Source: Aplectana chamaeleonis
Lineage: Eukaryota; Nematoda; Chromadorea; Rhabditida; Cosmocercidae
Assembly (NCBI GenBank): GCA_029168955.1
Contig: JAPDOI010000977.1
Location: forward strand, 163,501-227,500
Direction of reading: 5' to 3'
Length of the DNA: 64,000 nucleotides
A program made the translations under genes and the position numbers. The notes below the pieces were generated by a model. The model was given only the letters and a program-made list of their open reading frames with translations, searched no databases and was not told the origin of the DNA. This document shows, piece by piece, positions 1-13,000 of this stretch. Positions within the stretch are counted from its first letter, which is position 1. Every line of letters begins with the position of its first letter.

Positions 1-870
1 TCGTTTTCGCGCTCTAGATAAAAAGGAAGTATACGACGCATTTTTCAGGCATGCTTCATATGACAAGAGTACAGCCGGTTAAAATACCCAAGTTTGCGGT
101 ACATAGGTCCCGGCTAGCATCTGGAGGGCGGACGCCTGTCGGTGTGCCGACCGCCACGCGTCTCGGTTCAGAGTAGTTCCTAATCTAGACGAAACAGTCC
201 TGCAGGAGGTGAACTGCTGCTACATAGACCGCTAAATAGATGTCAACAGCCTGACAACAGGCGAACGTCGCTGGGCAACGGGCAGGTCTCAGGCTGACAA
301 TGCGGGCGATTTGAAATGTCAACAGGGAGCGGTTTATGGGATGACAACTTATCAACCTGTTGTCGACGCCCCAGTTTGCCTGAGCGGTTTCATAACAATT
401 AATTTTAACTATTTTCTGCTTCCATGATAGTGAACGCGGGTACAGACTTTGCTTGCGCGACAAAGTTAAGGTCCACTTTGGTGCGCTCCGCCATAGCGTC
501 ACCGCTGGAGTATTCATGAAGCGGTATTAAGTACCGAAGAGGCGCGCGCCAGAACTAGCGCAAACCCGCTAAGCGGAGGACGGAGTGTGGTAAGAATGAG
601 ACACCGACGTGCATAGTAGCCCGAAATTGGTGATAGCGCGCGCTACTGTCATTCTTAATGCCACCTATGGTCTCCGCGAGCGCGTAACGTGCGTAGAAAG
701 TAGTCATACTCCAACACCACACCTGCGCGTGACACACTGGCGTTAAGGAGTATGAATAGCGCCTTACGTTCAAGGCCTTTAAAAACGACGACCCTAAGGG
801 AAGAAGGCTAACGCCGGATACAAAAAGAATCTGTATGAAAAGTACTGCAGTTTTACTGAAAAATACTAAC
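1..870. other. Probable intron 17 of the sel-2-like gene; no further exon recognised
   Basis: Translating both strands, I found no peptide like the neurobeachin part that should follow (the ATLLAFLVELLK region). The reading frames here are short and unlike any family I know. The next exon is probably left of the window. Confidence 0.4.
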
Positions 871-1004
871 CACATGTCGCCATCCATGGCGCTGCCGTCC
901 TCACAAGGAAGATCAAGTTGAGAAAACAGTGGTAGAAGAATTTGTATGCCTCCAACGGATTGTAACGAACTATGGATGGAATGTGTCGTAATAACTTCTA
1001 CACC
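871..1004 (-). CDS. sel-2: sel-2-like exon 17, DUF4704 start
   Basis: The acceptor is TTATTTTTCAG. GVEVITTHSIHSSLQSVGGI followed by QILLPLFSQLD matches [30 protein letters not shown]. The right edge is clear. The left edge is put at a GTTAGT donor, but no following exon with a matching phase was recognised within the first 870 bases, so it is less certain. Confidence 0.85.
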
Positions 1005-4000
1005 CTGAAAAATAACTTGTGAATAGAACTCGTAGAAGGTCATCGACAACCGTCAATGACACACAAAATGCTTGGGAGAGATCTTAGAGAACAGACCTCC
1101 TTCATGACAGCATGTGGCACCTGAACGAAATACGCAGACGGCACTTTTGACGGTGAATTCAAGCAAAGTTGGCCATGACAGTTCTTTGGGCAGTACGCCA
1201 TCACCAGAACGCTGCTCAAACGACCATCGAACAGATGCTGAAATTCGTCACAAATAACTAACTAAACGACACTCAGGCGATACCGTCGAGAACCACAGAC
1301 CTTCTTATATCCTTCTGGTAGATTACTCCCTGAGTCGTGGACGAAATATGATTGATAGGCAGGCCCAAGGCAGAAAAGGGAATTAGCTTGTTCAAGAGAT
1401 AATGAATCAGCAAAAAGATACACCGCACCCATCTGGCCACAAAAGGCTGTGTCGGGCTCGCCTTCTGGTGATACTCCGATAGAACAACGGTCAAACTGTT
1501 CAGTCGTCGACACAGCCCTGAATAATAACTGACAAGTGCGGTTATTAATAGATTTTTTTTAATGAAACTGGAAACCACCGGTCCAATAAAGGGGATGCCG
1601 AAAATGCTCAAAACTTGAAGGGTTTTGAGCTTGCACCTCAGCCGGTTCGGCAAGTACACCTACGCAAAAACATTGAACGCAGCTTTCTGTGCGTATAGCG
1701 CCAGAAACCCAAGAGACACTGAAAATCACGAAGCACATACAGCCAAATTCGTCAGATGTTACCTAGCTGGAGAGAAAACGCCGGATTCATTATTTAAGTA
1801 TAACACTGACAGTCTGGGTAGAGAAAGGCTCTTGCTTGAACACACGCTTATCACGGTGAGGACGCAAAATGGAGAGTCACCCTTACCCAGCTTGCTGGCG
1901 GAAAAAAATTCAACGATGAGCTCGCTCTCAAAAGTGAAGCGGTCAGCAGGAGATATGGGCTTCAATTGACGAAACGATGAGCACGTCTTATCCATGGCCA
2001 GCGTAATCATGGTTAAGCGCGCCCTGGGCAAGCCGACTGGCTACAAACCATGGCTAAAACGTGGCTATCATTTCGTGAATTCCAGCTAGAACCGCAAGAA
2101 ATCAAGAGAGCGTTGGAGCTAAACTCCTTCTCCAGGACGGCGCTCTTCAGATGCGCCGGCTGCCCTGAATGCTCCAAATCGGCGCATTCAAGTATGCCTC
2201 CCCTGGCCTGTATCTAGGCAATCTCTGCTCAACTAGGCAATAGCTTAACTAAGAAAACGAAACAAATCCGACCAGGGTTGAGCAGGCCGTTGCGCCAATT
2301 TTCGGAGGAGCTACGACCCTCCCCCATGTTGCCAAGAAATATCAGTTTTCAGAAAAGTTTAACGACCACCCACCGAAATGAAGAATTGCTTTAGCTTTTC
2401 TGGGAAAAATGCTCGCCATATTTTAGCTCACCAAGTAGTTTGGAGTCAACTCTCTTTTTTCTCCTATGATTTTACGAGCCCCCAACCCCCAATTTTTCAT
2501 TTTTCCCAGAAGTTTCTCAAAACTTTTACGACCCCCGTTGCGCCGGGTCACAACCCTGCTCGACCCCGAATCCGACTTAAACATCGAACGAGAAAACGTA
2601 CCAGTTTATTTCGGCCGTTTCCGAAAGCTCGCCGTCGAAATAGAACCTGATCTCACTACGACCCCAACGTGAGTATGAGTGTGAAATCGCAATATGATGC
2701 CATTTGCGAGGAGTGAGCTCCTTCTGTAATGAAGAAAAAACCTAATTCTGAAGCAGAACAGAGAAAAGAATAAATTGGAAGACTTTTCAAACCTTTGTGC
2801 ATCTCGTCACGACCTTCCCTTTCGATTTTTCTGCCGTCACAACCAACGCATTGCCCATAAAGTGACACGAATACCCAATCGATTTGCTACTTCGAAAACT
2901 GAAAAGCTATATTTATTGTGGAATCTAAGGGTCTAGTTTGGCGGATGGTATACTTGCGTCGCAACACTGTCGCCGCCCTCCGCAACAGGTCCGTGATTGG
3001 TCCAAATTCGAAATTGACCAATAGCGGGCATGCCGCTAAGTGCAGCGACAGGCTCTGAGACGCAAGTATACCATAGACCTTACACTGCAGCGTTTCGCTG
3101 CCGCTGCCTTCAGCGGCAGGTTTGCTACTGGATTAAAAAGTTCAAAAATTAGAGGCGTGTCACAAAAGTGTGCGGCAGCGAAACGCTGAAGTATAATTAG
3201 AGCCTAAGGCGGCGTTCAGTTTTCGTGGGGCAAGGCGAAAATTACGTCGCGCAGGTGTTCCGGTGTGAACGCTGTGCGAATGCTGGGCGACTAAACGGCA
3301 TTGCGTACGTACGCAATTTCTCGTAACCAAGCAACGGCGAATTTTTGTAGCATTACCGACGGTATTTTTTTGGGTTCGTTCAAGCGCAAGTGATTCTAGA
3401 CATGCTTATTTTATTGTTTTTCCAGTTAGGTTTGGTTGTCTTAATGGAAAACACTGTAGAAAAGCTGCAACGAGTTTGCTATCTCGCGACGCCCATCCAT
3501 CGCCTAGCATTGCGATTCGCGCGAATGCAATTTTTTCGAATGTGTTGGACCTCTTCACTGTGAACTCCCAGCGACGACGCGACGTCGCTTGATCGATACG
3601 CAGGCTGATTATAATATCGCGTCGAGCCGCGAATGAACTCTGAACGCCGCATAAAACATCCTTTCAAAAATATATTTACCAGGGGTGGCGGACGTTTAGG
3701 CCGGTTGGGGCTGGGGCGAGGCTGAGACGCAGAGAGCGGAGGCAGTGGTAAGCTCGTCCCCACGCCGCTGTCAGCGGAGCGCATTCGCGTGGCTGTAGCA
3801 AAGCATCCACGAAGCTTAACCTCTATAAAACGGCGCGATTCACATCATTCGAGGCGCGAGCGGCGCGCGCGACGCTTGGGCCTCCGGGTGCCCTCCGCTC
3901 TCTCACTGTATCTAACCTCAGCTCCACACCAGCACGCGTAAGATCCGTGTGAATTTCGCCGCTTTATAGCCTGTAGTCATATAAAACTTTACGAGCCTTG

Positions 4001-7000
4001 TGCACATATAAGTGAATTATTCAACTTTGAATTGAATTTGTAACTGGTAAACCCTCAACTTTATCGATACGCCAATTGAGCAACCTTTTCTCGTTGAAAA
4101 ATATGGAACAACTATTTTGAGAGTTCCTTGAGTACTTCGTGAGTGATTTATGGAATGAAGGGTGAATCAATTTTCGCTTCTGACTTTTCTTAAGAACTTG
4201 GAGTTGAACTTCGATATGAAATTGTGCTGTAAAACTAGGAATGTCAAAACACCAACTTATTTAATAGGAAACAGCTTTAATGAATGTATATCGTAGGCCA
4301 AAACGGGATGCCTTCCAAACTAGCTGGTGTCCACTCTTCCTTGGAATTGAGGTGGTGCGGGAAGCAATCTCGTTGGTATTAGAGTTTTTGGCAGGGCTCG
4401 TTCAATATTTCCCATCATTCAAATTCACCTCGCGCGCGTTACGCAGTGTAGTACCGGAATTCGCAGCATACAGCTTTAATTAAAAAATAGGTCCTGACAT
4501 TGAGGTATATGAGCTTCTCACGTCACGTGAAGTGCCCTTTAAGAGGTTGATTTCTTAGTTCAATATCGGTACGCGCCTAGCGTTTCTCAATAAACTTGCT
4601 TATTATGCGTGATGGGATTAGGATAACCGCGATAATTTTTACAACGCATTGATTCTGATCATTGCTCAACATTATTCAGAGTTCTTCTTCCGCATTACGT
4701 CCGTATACTCCAAAGCACATTCTGCTCTATATCAGTCCTTTGTACTCTCATAAGCATCCCTGAAAGTGTTTTAGAGAAGCGGAGCATCAACTAGTGCTTC
4801 AGTAACTAAGCAAGAATAATCAATCACAAGTTTTCTTCGTGCAATACCCATATGCGCGCTGAAACAGCCAGCGCTAAGGATGAGGCCTGGGGAACGAGTT
4901 GTACTCTGCCGCGGAGTCCTTTCTCTGCGCCCTAGCCCATCGGCCTAAACGTCCCACACCAATTTACCAGTATAGATACGGTTTCTCTTTCTCAAACAGG
5001 ACACTACTCATGGGGTCCATCCTTAACCACGTGCTGAACGTCCATCCAGATTGACAAGGAAACTTAGAGAATGGGGGAACAATAATACCCTGAAATACCA
5101 AACAGGTGGCTCGATAATCATACGACGGGTCTGAATAAAACCTCGAACCGCTTGTGATTTCCCTGGAAATGAGAAGAAGACATTCGCGTCGTCTCGAACC
5201 GGCATATGTTTCATAACTTGTAGAAGTTTAAGAGAATTCTTTGGCTGAATTAGAAATCATTCCTATGATAAACAGCAATATCGCAACACAGGGAGAAAAT
5301 CAATACCCATGCGTTGTTCACAGCCTGCAGCGACCGCAAAAACTGTTTCGTTTCCTTCACAGTAATTGAGTAGTTAGTGAGCACACCAAGTAATTGCACA
5401 AGAAGGTCAGAAAGCATGTCTTCCGTCTCGGGTAGAATGTCCAGCACTCTGAAAACAGCTGTCTCGTGCACTTTCATTTTACACCCACATTCAGAGTTGC
5501 ACATACTTACTTGGATATTAGTGAAATTCTTGAGCACGCCTCAAGGTTTCGCTTACTTTTACGCACAACAGCAAGAAAAACACTCCAAATCTCAGCCTTG
5601 AATTGGATACTGTGAGCATTTGGGCTCAAATCGAAACAAAGCCAGCCAAATACCTGGAGCGTCTCATCGGCGTGTGTCAGTAGCGTCAGCATTCGTTCAA
5701 TATTGCTACTATCCTCAATTATATATCTGGTTTCAAGATCAAATTGGCCACCAACGAGCTAAATACGAGTTGTTGAAGAGATGAGATACAAAAAAACAAA
5801 GGATTAAACTCGAAAACAGTTTCGTTAAAGGCACAGGACACCCAAAAAATTAATTTTCAGATTTTATGCTCATCTTGGAGAGAGTCACACGCTGATCACA
5901 GTGGTATCTCGACATGAAAACGAAATTAACCCGATTTTTTTACCAAGCTTTCCACGGTGAAATTGGTGCACTTCTCGTGGGCTCTCGATTTCGATTACAA
6001 CCAACAGTGAGCAAGAGGTTCCTTGCCGAAGCATCGCTATGATCTGTTAAATTTCTCCAAGGCCCCCACTTCGCAGCTGGTGGTTAGGATTGGGCTCACA
6101 CTGTGATGATCACACCTCAGACATTCGCCGGGTCCGACGACAGCTCGAACGGGGTCTATCCCCAGATTTCTATCGGGTCGGATCCTTTAGCATTGTTCCT
6201 CCACGTACTCTCAAGTGAGAAGACATGGGGGAAGAATAGATTTTTCTCCTCCCCCACATCGTCTCAGTTGGAAGAAATGAGGGGCGAAAACGGAAAGAGG
6301 TTCGACCCGACAGAAATCTGCGATAGGACCCGTTGAGTTTCTGAGACAGGGAGGCCCCAACCTTGGGAGCCGGAAAAGGAGGGGCCGCACCCTCCGCCTG
6401 CCTCCATGAAAAAATAACTTTCGAAATCGGGAACAAATATCTTCTTCTTCTTCTTTGCAGCCACATTGAGGGTTTTGTCATAGGTTGAGGAACTGGGCGA
6501 CCAGTAACGGATTCGTCCATGAGTCCATTACGGTCAGCGTGATGGGACTCTCCGGACAGTTGAAGAGGTTTGCAGTGTCATGGCCGAGGCAGCCGCAGTC
6601 CGGGCAGACATCTGATTTGCTGCTGTCTATTTTGCTGTATAGGACATAAGCATGGTAGAATGACCACAGCGCAGCGATGCCAAGGTGCACCTGGCCCTTC
6701 TTCCGAGTTCTGCTTCGGATGTGCAGACTTGGGGTGGCACTAGCCCCAATATGGGATTAATGGCCGCTTTTTCCAGATGACACCGTACGAACTGAGTATG
6801 CTCCTCGCGCAATAGACGGAGTCGTTCTTGCTGTGAGTCGTGCCATCTTTGCATATTGACTTTGCTGGGAGCATCGGCGAATGGCTTTCTGATCTTTCTT
6901 TCTCTGACGGGGTTTAGCACTCTCCAAGAGGGGTGATTTGGTGGTTTGACAATGTTGATGAAAAATTGTTGGGCCTGGAGCTCACAGTGCTCCCTTAATG

Positions 7001-10000
7001 GTAATAAGCGGGTCTTAGCATGCAAGTGATCGACCGGGGAACTTCTTGCCCATCCGGTGGCGATTCGAAGAGCCGCATTCTGTATGCGTTGCATCTTAGT
7101 CCAAGAGGATTCCGAAACTAGATGCTGCCAAACTGGTGCGCCGTATTCTAGTGCAGGCTGGAGAATCGCCTTAAACGTTGTAATAATGGTTTCTTTGCTA
7201 CTACCCCATGTTGTACCGCCCAGGGCTCTAAACACGTTAAGCTTCGCTTTGACGATAGCCTGCTTCTGTTCCGTGTTCTTATGGAACTTGAGCGATGGAT
7301 CGAGCACGAGTCCGAGAAGTTTTGGGGAGCGGGCGGCAGGCAAACGATCTCCATTCCATACGACATACGGATGTGCGCTGTGTTCAGATGGGTCCGTTGT
7401 GAGTACGGATACCGATGACTTTGACGCAGAAATCGTCAGAATTTTGCAGTCGAAGAAGCTTTTCAGTGTGGTCAAGTACCCGCTAATCTTAGCGGCGGCC
7501 ATATTTATGTCCCGATCACAACACAAGACAGTCATATCATCAGCGTAAACGACCACCTTGATATCTTGGGAAGGGGCGGGCATATCTTCGAGGTACAAAC
7601 TGAAGAGAGCAGGCGACAATACGCCGCCCTGTGGGACTACAGCTGCAATCGGAATGCTGTTTGAGACATGATTCTGGAACATGACGCTGCCGAAATGTCG
7701 TACGTTCGTGCCGTGGCAGTGTGGAGGAAAGAAGATCGCCTCAGTGCAAACCGACGTCATCCCCTCCACAAAGAGGGTTTTTGTCATGGGAGAGGTGCTG
7801 GCCGGCCGAAGCTCTCCTTCGGATTCTCCTGCAAAGGGCCGGCGTGGAGAGGAATACTGGACCCGCTCAGAGGTACCTATGCGCCACGTGCGGAGAGGAT
7901 GTTAACTGGAGACATACCAGCTTCCAGTGCGTCGGATGCCAAAGGTGGAACAAATATACTCAAAAACACATCCCAAATTAGCCTGTAGCATAAAATAATA
8001 GTAATTTGTCCACGAAATCATAAAATTTCGCTACATTTTTCATAGACCTAAGATCACACCGCACGAACTCCCAAGCCGGAGAAAGAGGGCCGAAAAGAAT
8101 TTCCTAGCAGAGGAAGGAGAACCGCACTTTTCTTGTAGCGCTCACAGCGCCAGACCTCACCTTGATGACCTCTGACATATCTCGCATAAAAGTGGTCACT
8201 TCTCTTTAACAGGTAAAATACCAGTCAAGTTTAACGGAATAATTTTGAAACAGAGAGCATCAATCGAAGTCTCGCAGACAACACCACGCTTTTAAATGTG
8301 CGCCCATGACGTCTCCGGACGAGCTTTCTGTTGGGACTGACATCATAAGGAACAATAGAACTTCAAAATTTGAGTATTGTTAAGTACACAAAGGACTATA
8401 TTAGACGCCAGCGCTACGAAAACCAACTAGAAAAACGGAGCGGTGCTCTTGAGAAAATGTAATTCATGTTTGTATTTTCAAAACGGCACTCTATAATGAG
8501 GTGGACGGCGCCACCCTCGTAATTTCGGCCACGAAATGGAAACTCCAAATTTTCAAAAAGTCTGACGTAGGTGTGAATCTTGATTTTCCCCTAGAAGCTG
8601 GAACTCCTGAGTTGGCAAAATTTGACGATTGTGGCAATTCCTTTCGACCCCTCCTCAGTATCGGGAACAGCTCCAACATTTTTTTTCAATTATCCATTTT
8701 TTGAGAAGCAAACACATAATAATCGCCACGATCAAGGATTAGGTACAGCACCTATGCATTACGCCTTGAAATGCATGAGCAATAGCTATTGATCGAACGA
8801 TTTTGAGATTCATAGCAGCGGCGCGGCTCATTATTTTGACAGAGACAGACTATGTGCTGTCGTGATCGGAATGAAATTCCGTTCCGCAGCTGCGGACAAC
8901 CACTGTTGCAGCACGTAGCAAAATGATAATCGTGCTGGGACAAGGGGTAATCGCTCCAGCACGATTATCACCATGCTGAGTGCTGCAACAGCAGCCGGCC
9001 GCAACTGCGGAGCGGAATTTCGCTCAGATAATGGCAGTATTTGATTACACAAACATTGACTACTTTGAGACATGAATCTGTCACATCGTCCAGTCAACTA
9101 ATTAAAAAAAGTAATCAGTTCGTCATGAAAAATGTATATTTGGCCGACTACAAATTGGAAATGCCACATGTACAGTATGAATGGTACACGCGAAAAAAAA
9201 ATGTTTCCGTATAACAGAAAAACGTGGAGAAAGATTAAGAATATGGAAGATAAACTCGCGCAAAATTACACACCCAGTCAAAAAAGTTGAATTATACAGG
9301 ACAGGACATACCGTATTGAAAAGCTGATCAACGATTTCACTTTTCTCCATGGAACCATCCTTGGTCCCCCGTATTAACCTCTCGAAAGTTTCCTGAGGCG
9401 ATTCATCACTGCTATGAATGATTGTCGTCCTCGACATTATACGTGGTAACGAAGCTATAGCTTCTGCCTGAAAATGGTTACAAAGAGTGTATTGGCAAGG
9501 ATAAACACATTGAAGGACACAACTGAAAACACAAAGGCGTATGTCAGTCCCTTACTCCAAAGAGAAATCATATATATCGTGCCAAGAATAAGGCATCAAA
9601 ACATTCTAAAAAGAGAAATCGTTAAATTTATGCACCTATCTAGAAAATGTAGTATGCACTTGTAGAACACAACTAATTTCAGAGAAATCATGCACCCTGC
9701 ATGCCCGTTTTCTTTACATAATCGAACACGAAACATAAGAATTTCCCATTCCCCATGAAACAAAAGACCAACACGCACATCAAAATCGTGACCAATACCC
9801 CAGCAAAAACCCAGCTTACTTATTTAGATACACTAAGTCACCACGACTTGCTTTCAATACTGAATGAATTCATCCTCTTAAAGTAAAGAAACATCACAGA
9901 TGGGTTTAATCCCGAAAAAAAAAACGAAATAAAAATTCCAATACATTGAGAAAGAACGGAAGCGATGACGTGTCGAAATCAATGCACGAACTTGTTTCAG

Positions 10001-13000
10001 ACTAAAAATAGCAGCGATGTAAACTTCGAAACCTGTAACTTCGTCACAAATGCACCGATTTTCTGAAAAACGAACTGACAAAGGAAATATGACAGGTATA
10101 AAATCGAACGGGTGAATGGAATGTCATGCAGGAATGCTCAAGTCCGTTACGATTCGATGAAATTCGGTTCGAGCCCTTGACATTCCTGCCTGTTCAATAA
10201 TACACTAGTCATATGTACTTCATACGAATAACTTAAGAGATCAGCTCAAACTTGCCACACCAAAAGCGTTGAAACGATATTTTTTGACCGAAATTTTGGA
10301 AAATTTTCAAACTCGTGGTTATGAAAGACAATTTTCGTATTCCTCCTGTAATCGACCTCACCAAATGGTTTGGCGGGAAAATTCACTTTTTTTTCAAAAA
10401 TTTTACTAGCCCCCCCCCGACTATTCATTTTTCCCTATAATTAAAAAAAATACGACCCCCATTGCGCCGTCGCAACCCTGAATGGGAATAATTTATGGCA
10501 CTGAACCAGGGTTCAGCAGCGTTGTGACCGGCCACAACGGGGGGTTGTAAAATTTTTGAAAAAAAAAAGAAAATTTGGGGGGGTCGTAAAAATTTTGATA
10601 CCTGAACCTTTCGTGTCCACACGTTAGCCGCGACCGAACTGGTCCCTAGAAAATATTACAACAACTTTCGCTTCTCTTTAAAATTTGACACTAAATTAAG
10701 CTAAAAAATTTGGTGCCAGGGGCCCCCCTGAGAGGGGTCGTAAAATTTTGGGAATTTTTCAGAAAAAAAATTGAGGGGGGGTCGGAGCCGCCACAAAAAT
10801 CGCCACAACGGCCTGCTCAACCCTGCACTGAACACTAATCTGAGCTTTGTTTGGCGATACTTTAGGTTTACTGCAGGTTACGAAGGGTATTAAGTATTCA
10901 TTTGATGTTGACTACCCAAATATTTCGAGAATCGGCAACTTCGTGTTCAAAAAACCACCCCAAATAACCCCGACAGAAAAATTTTCCACATATATCCAGG
11001 CATTTCAGAAATCGTCGCCTTCGGTTCATAGAATCGTTAAACAACTAAGGAGAAAAATTCTGTTCCTAAGTCAGGAAACGCTCTTAGAAAAGTATAGCCA
11101 ACTTTAAATTGCTTTGTCTGAGCATCCTTCCATTGTAAGCCGCGGGTTGAAAAACAAAAAAGCGAGGCTTTCCAAACCAGGCTGTAGATGTAGTCTTCAA
11201 ATCATTTGGTCAATCGAAAAGAAAATGGAGAGATAGGGCCGAGGCTGCACAATAGCTCAAAGGCAAGGTCCGTTCAAATTTTGACCATACCGAAATTCGG
11301 GTTAGATAGATTGGGCTGGCCTAACTGAACACCTTGTGGACGTTTCACAAACTCTAAGTCCTTACTTCTGAAGAAAACAACCTAAAGCGAGTGATTACGC
11401 AATTCACCGCACGATAATCATGGCCAAAATGACCGATATTTACACGGCAGGTTTGAAGAATGCGTAGACGATGGCTAAAAAATGGTCGATGGACGCACTT
11501 TTCTGACACAGTGGTTGACAGAAATAGCTAGAATAACTTGAAAAAGACCGCTTTCTATAAAGTTATCGCACATTCCTTGGGACTACCTGTGGCATACGCT
11601 CCGATTCAGCGGTAGACCCCAAAAACGCAATTCTGCCCGGACCCTGTCTTTCAACTAGCATTGAAAGAAGAACTCAGCTGCTTCCTCTACCCACAAACGA
11701 ACTGGAGAAAGCTTTTGTGCATGTTGGCTAAGCACCAGCAACGATCCAGGATATGGTGGAGCAAAAGAGTGAGCTGCCGCAAAGAACTATTCCTTTTTGA
11801 TCCCAATGATAAAGAACGAAATCCGCAAAACATCCTTACACTGAAAAATCCATAACAGACTCGAGGTCGTGAAAGCGCCAACAAAACCACATCAACTGAA
11901 TACGACGAGCGAGAACAAAAAAGGGCATATATAAATTTTATGGATATGCAGTGCACCACATTTTTGCTACCAACCGCCCTTCCGTTATGTTTGAGAACAT
12001 AATGGAGGCTAGACTCTGATCAATCTGTAACGAAATGAAAGAAGAAGTCGTAGCTTGATTTACGCAAGCTTCACCACTATACCAACTCAAAATTATTTCA
12101 CAACACGAGGGGGCAAACGAAGGTTCAAACAGCGTTGTGAAACACCAAACCCAAAAACAAGGTAAAACTGAAAGACACACGCTGATAGGAGTGGCCGCCC
12201 TTGAATCGCGACGCTGAAACGCTGCCAGACTACCACGACGACTCGGAGGAACCGATGGTGAAGGTGTAGGCGACTGAGTAAGATCCATCTCAATTTCATC
12301 TCCAAGTGCACCTGATGTGTCGCCGAGAATATCCATCAGCCGTGATGGTAGCACAACCTAAGACACAAGGGAAGCATGCAATATAGGGGAGCATTTGAAT
12401 GGCTATCATGCAAAGAATGACATGCACAAACTAGAAACCCTCCAATAAGCAAAGAAGCCCGCCATTACAAGCGAAATTAGAGGTAGAATCATGGTTACAC
12501 CGGGAATGAAACCCACCTGAAGTACTTCACCTTCGGGGAGCGGCTCTAAGCCAAGTGAATCTGGCCTCGCTCCTTCATCAGTAGTAGCGTTCTCATTAGT
12601 GTTGGGCGATGAGACACTCACAGGAATACTAGATTCTGCAGGTGCCAAAGAGCTGCATGAAGCAGGCATGTCGGAATCATCCAAAAATCTGTTCAAAGCA
12701 CCGGTTGCTTCGGGATCTGAAAGTCGCAATTTCATATGACTTATATAATAGACATGTGAGATTGGGAAACGGCAAAGTTCATCAACAGTCTTGCTACTTG
12801 AGGTGAAGCCCCCTGCTTCGGGCCACTTACTGCGCATAATAAGGAGCAAACCGGTTACTAAAAACCATCTGGCTCCACGAAGAATCGGGATTGAACATTA
12901 TCCAGCGAAACTTGTGACAAAAGTACTAACAAAACTACATAAACCAGTTGGGCGATTCGTAGAACCGTACCTAACTAGGCCTCTCTTTTACTTTCGAGTG

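Larger units (their letters stand above)
6441..7946 (-). mobile_element. CR1/jockey-like non-LTR retrotransposon, copy A, with inverted 5' end (intron 7)
   Basis: The insertion is flanked by the duplication GGAACAAATAT at 6430-6440 and 7947-7957. From 6441 to about 7683 it is the 3' part of the element on the minus strand, ending in a (GAA)n tail. From 7686 to 7946 it is the element's own first ~260 bases on the plus strand. This is the structure expected from twin priming, where the 5' part of the cDNA is made from a second primer and lands inverted. It is very similar in sequence to copy B at 24074-27513. Confidence 0.92.

Noticed and set aside
1625..1969. 114-codon plus-strand frame
   Set aside because: It falls in intron 14 of the sel-2-like gene on the opposite strand, with no recognisable content.
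3479..3784. Pro/Arg-rich 101-codon frame on the minus strand
   Set aside because: It lies in intron 12, is GC-rich, has no recognisable domain and is not needed to join exons 12 and 13.
7057..7548. 163-codon plus-strand frame, near-identical to one at 24685-25176
   Set aside because: Both are antisense to the same conserved RT segment of the CR1-like element; their similarity reflects the retrotransposon, not a gene.
10129..10189. tRNA gene, because of GGTTCGAGCCC
   Set aside because: No A box, D arm or anticodon arm; the sequence is a simple hairpin.
12820..12880. Extra small exon ending at a GTAAGT donor near 12838
   Set aside because: Its length breaks the reading frame, whereas the 68-base exon at 18167-18234 keeps it.
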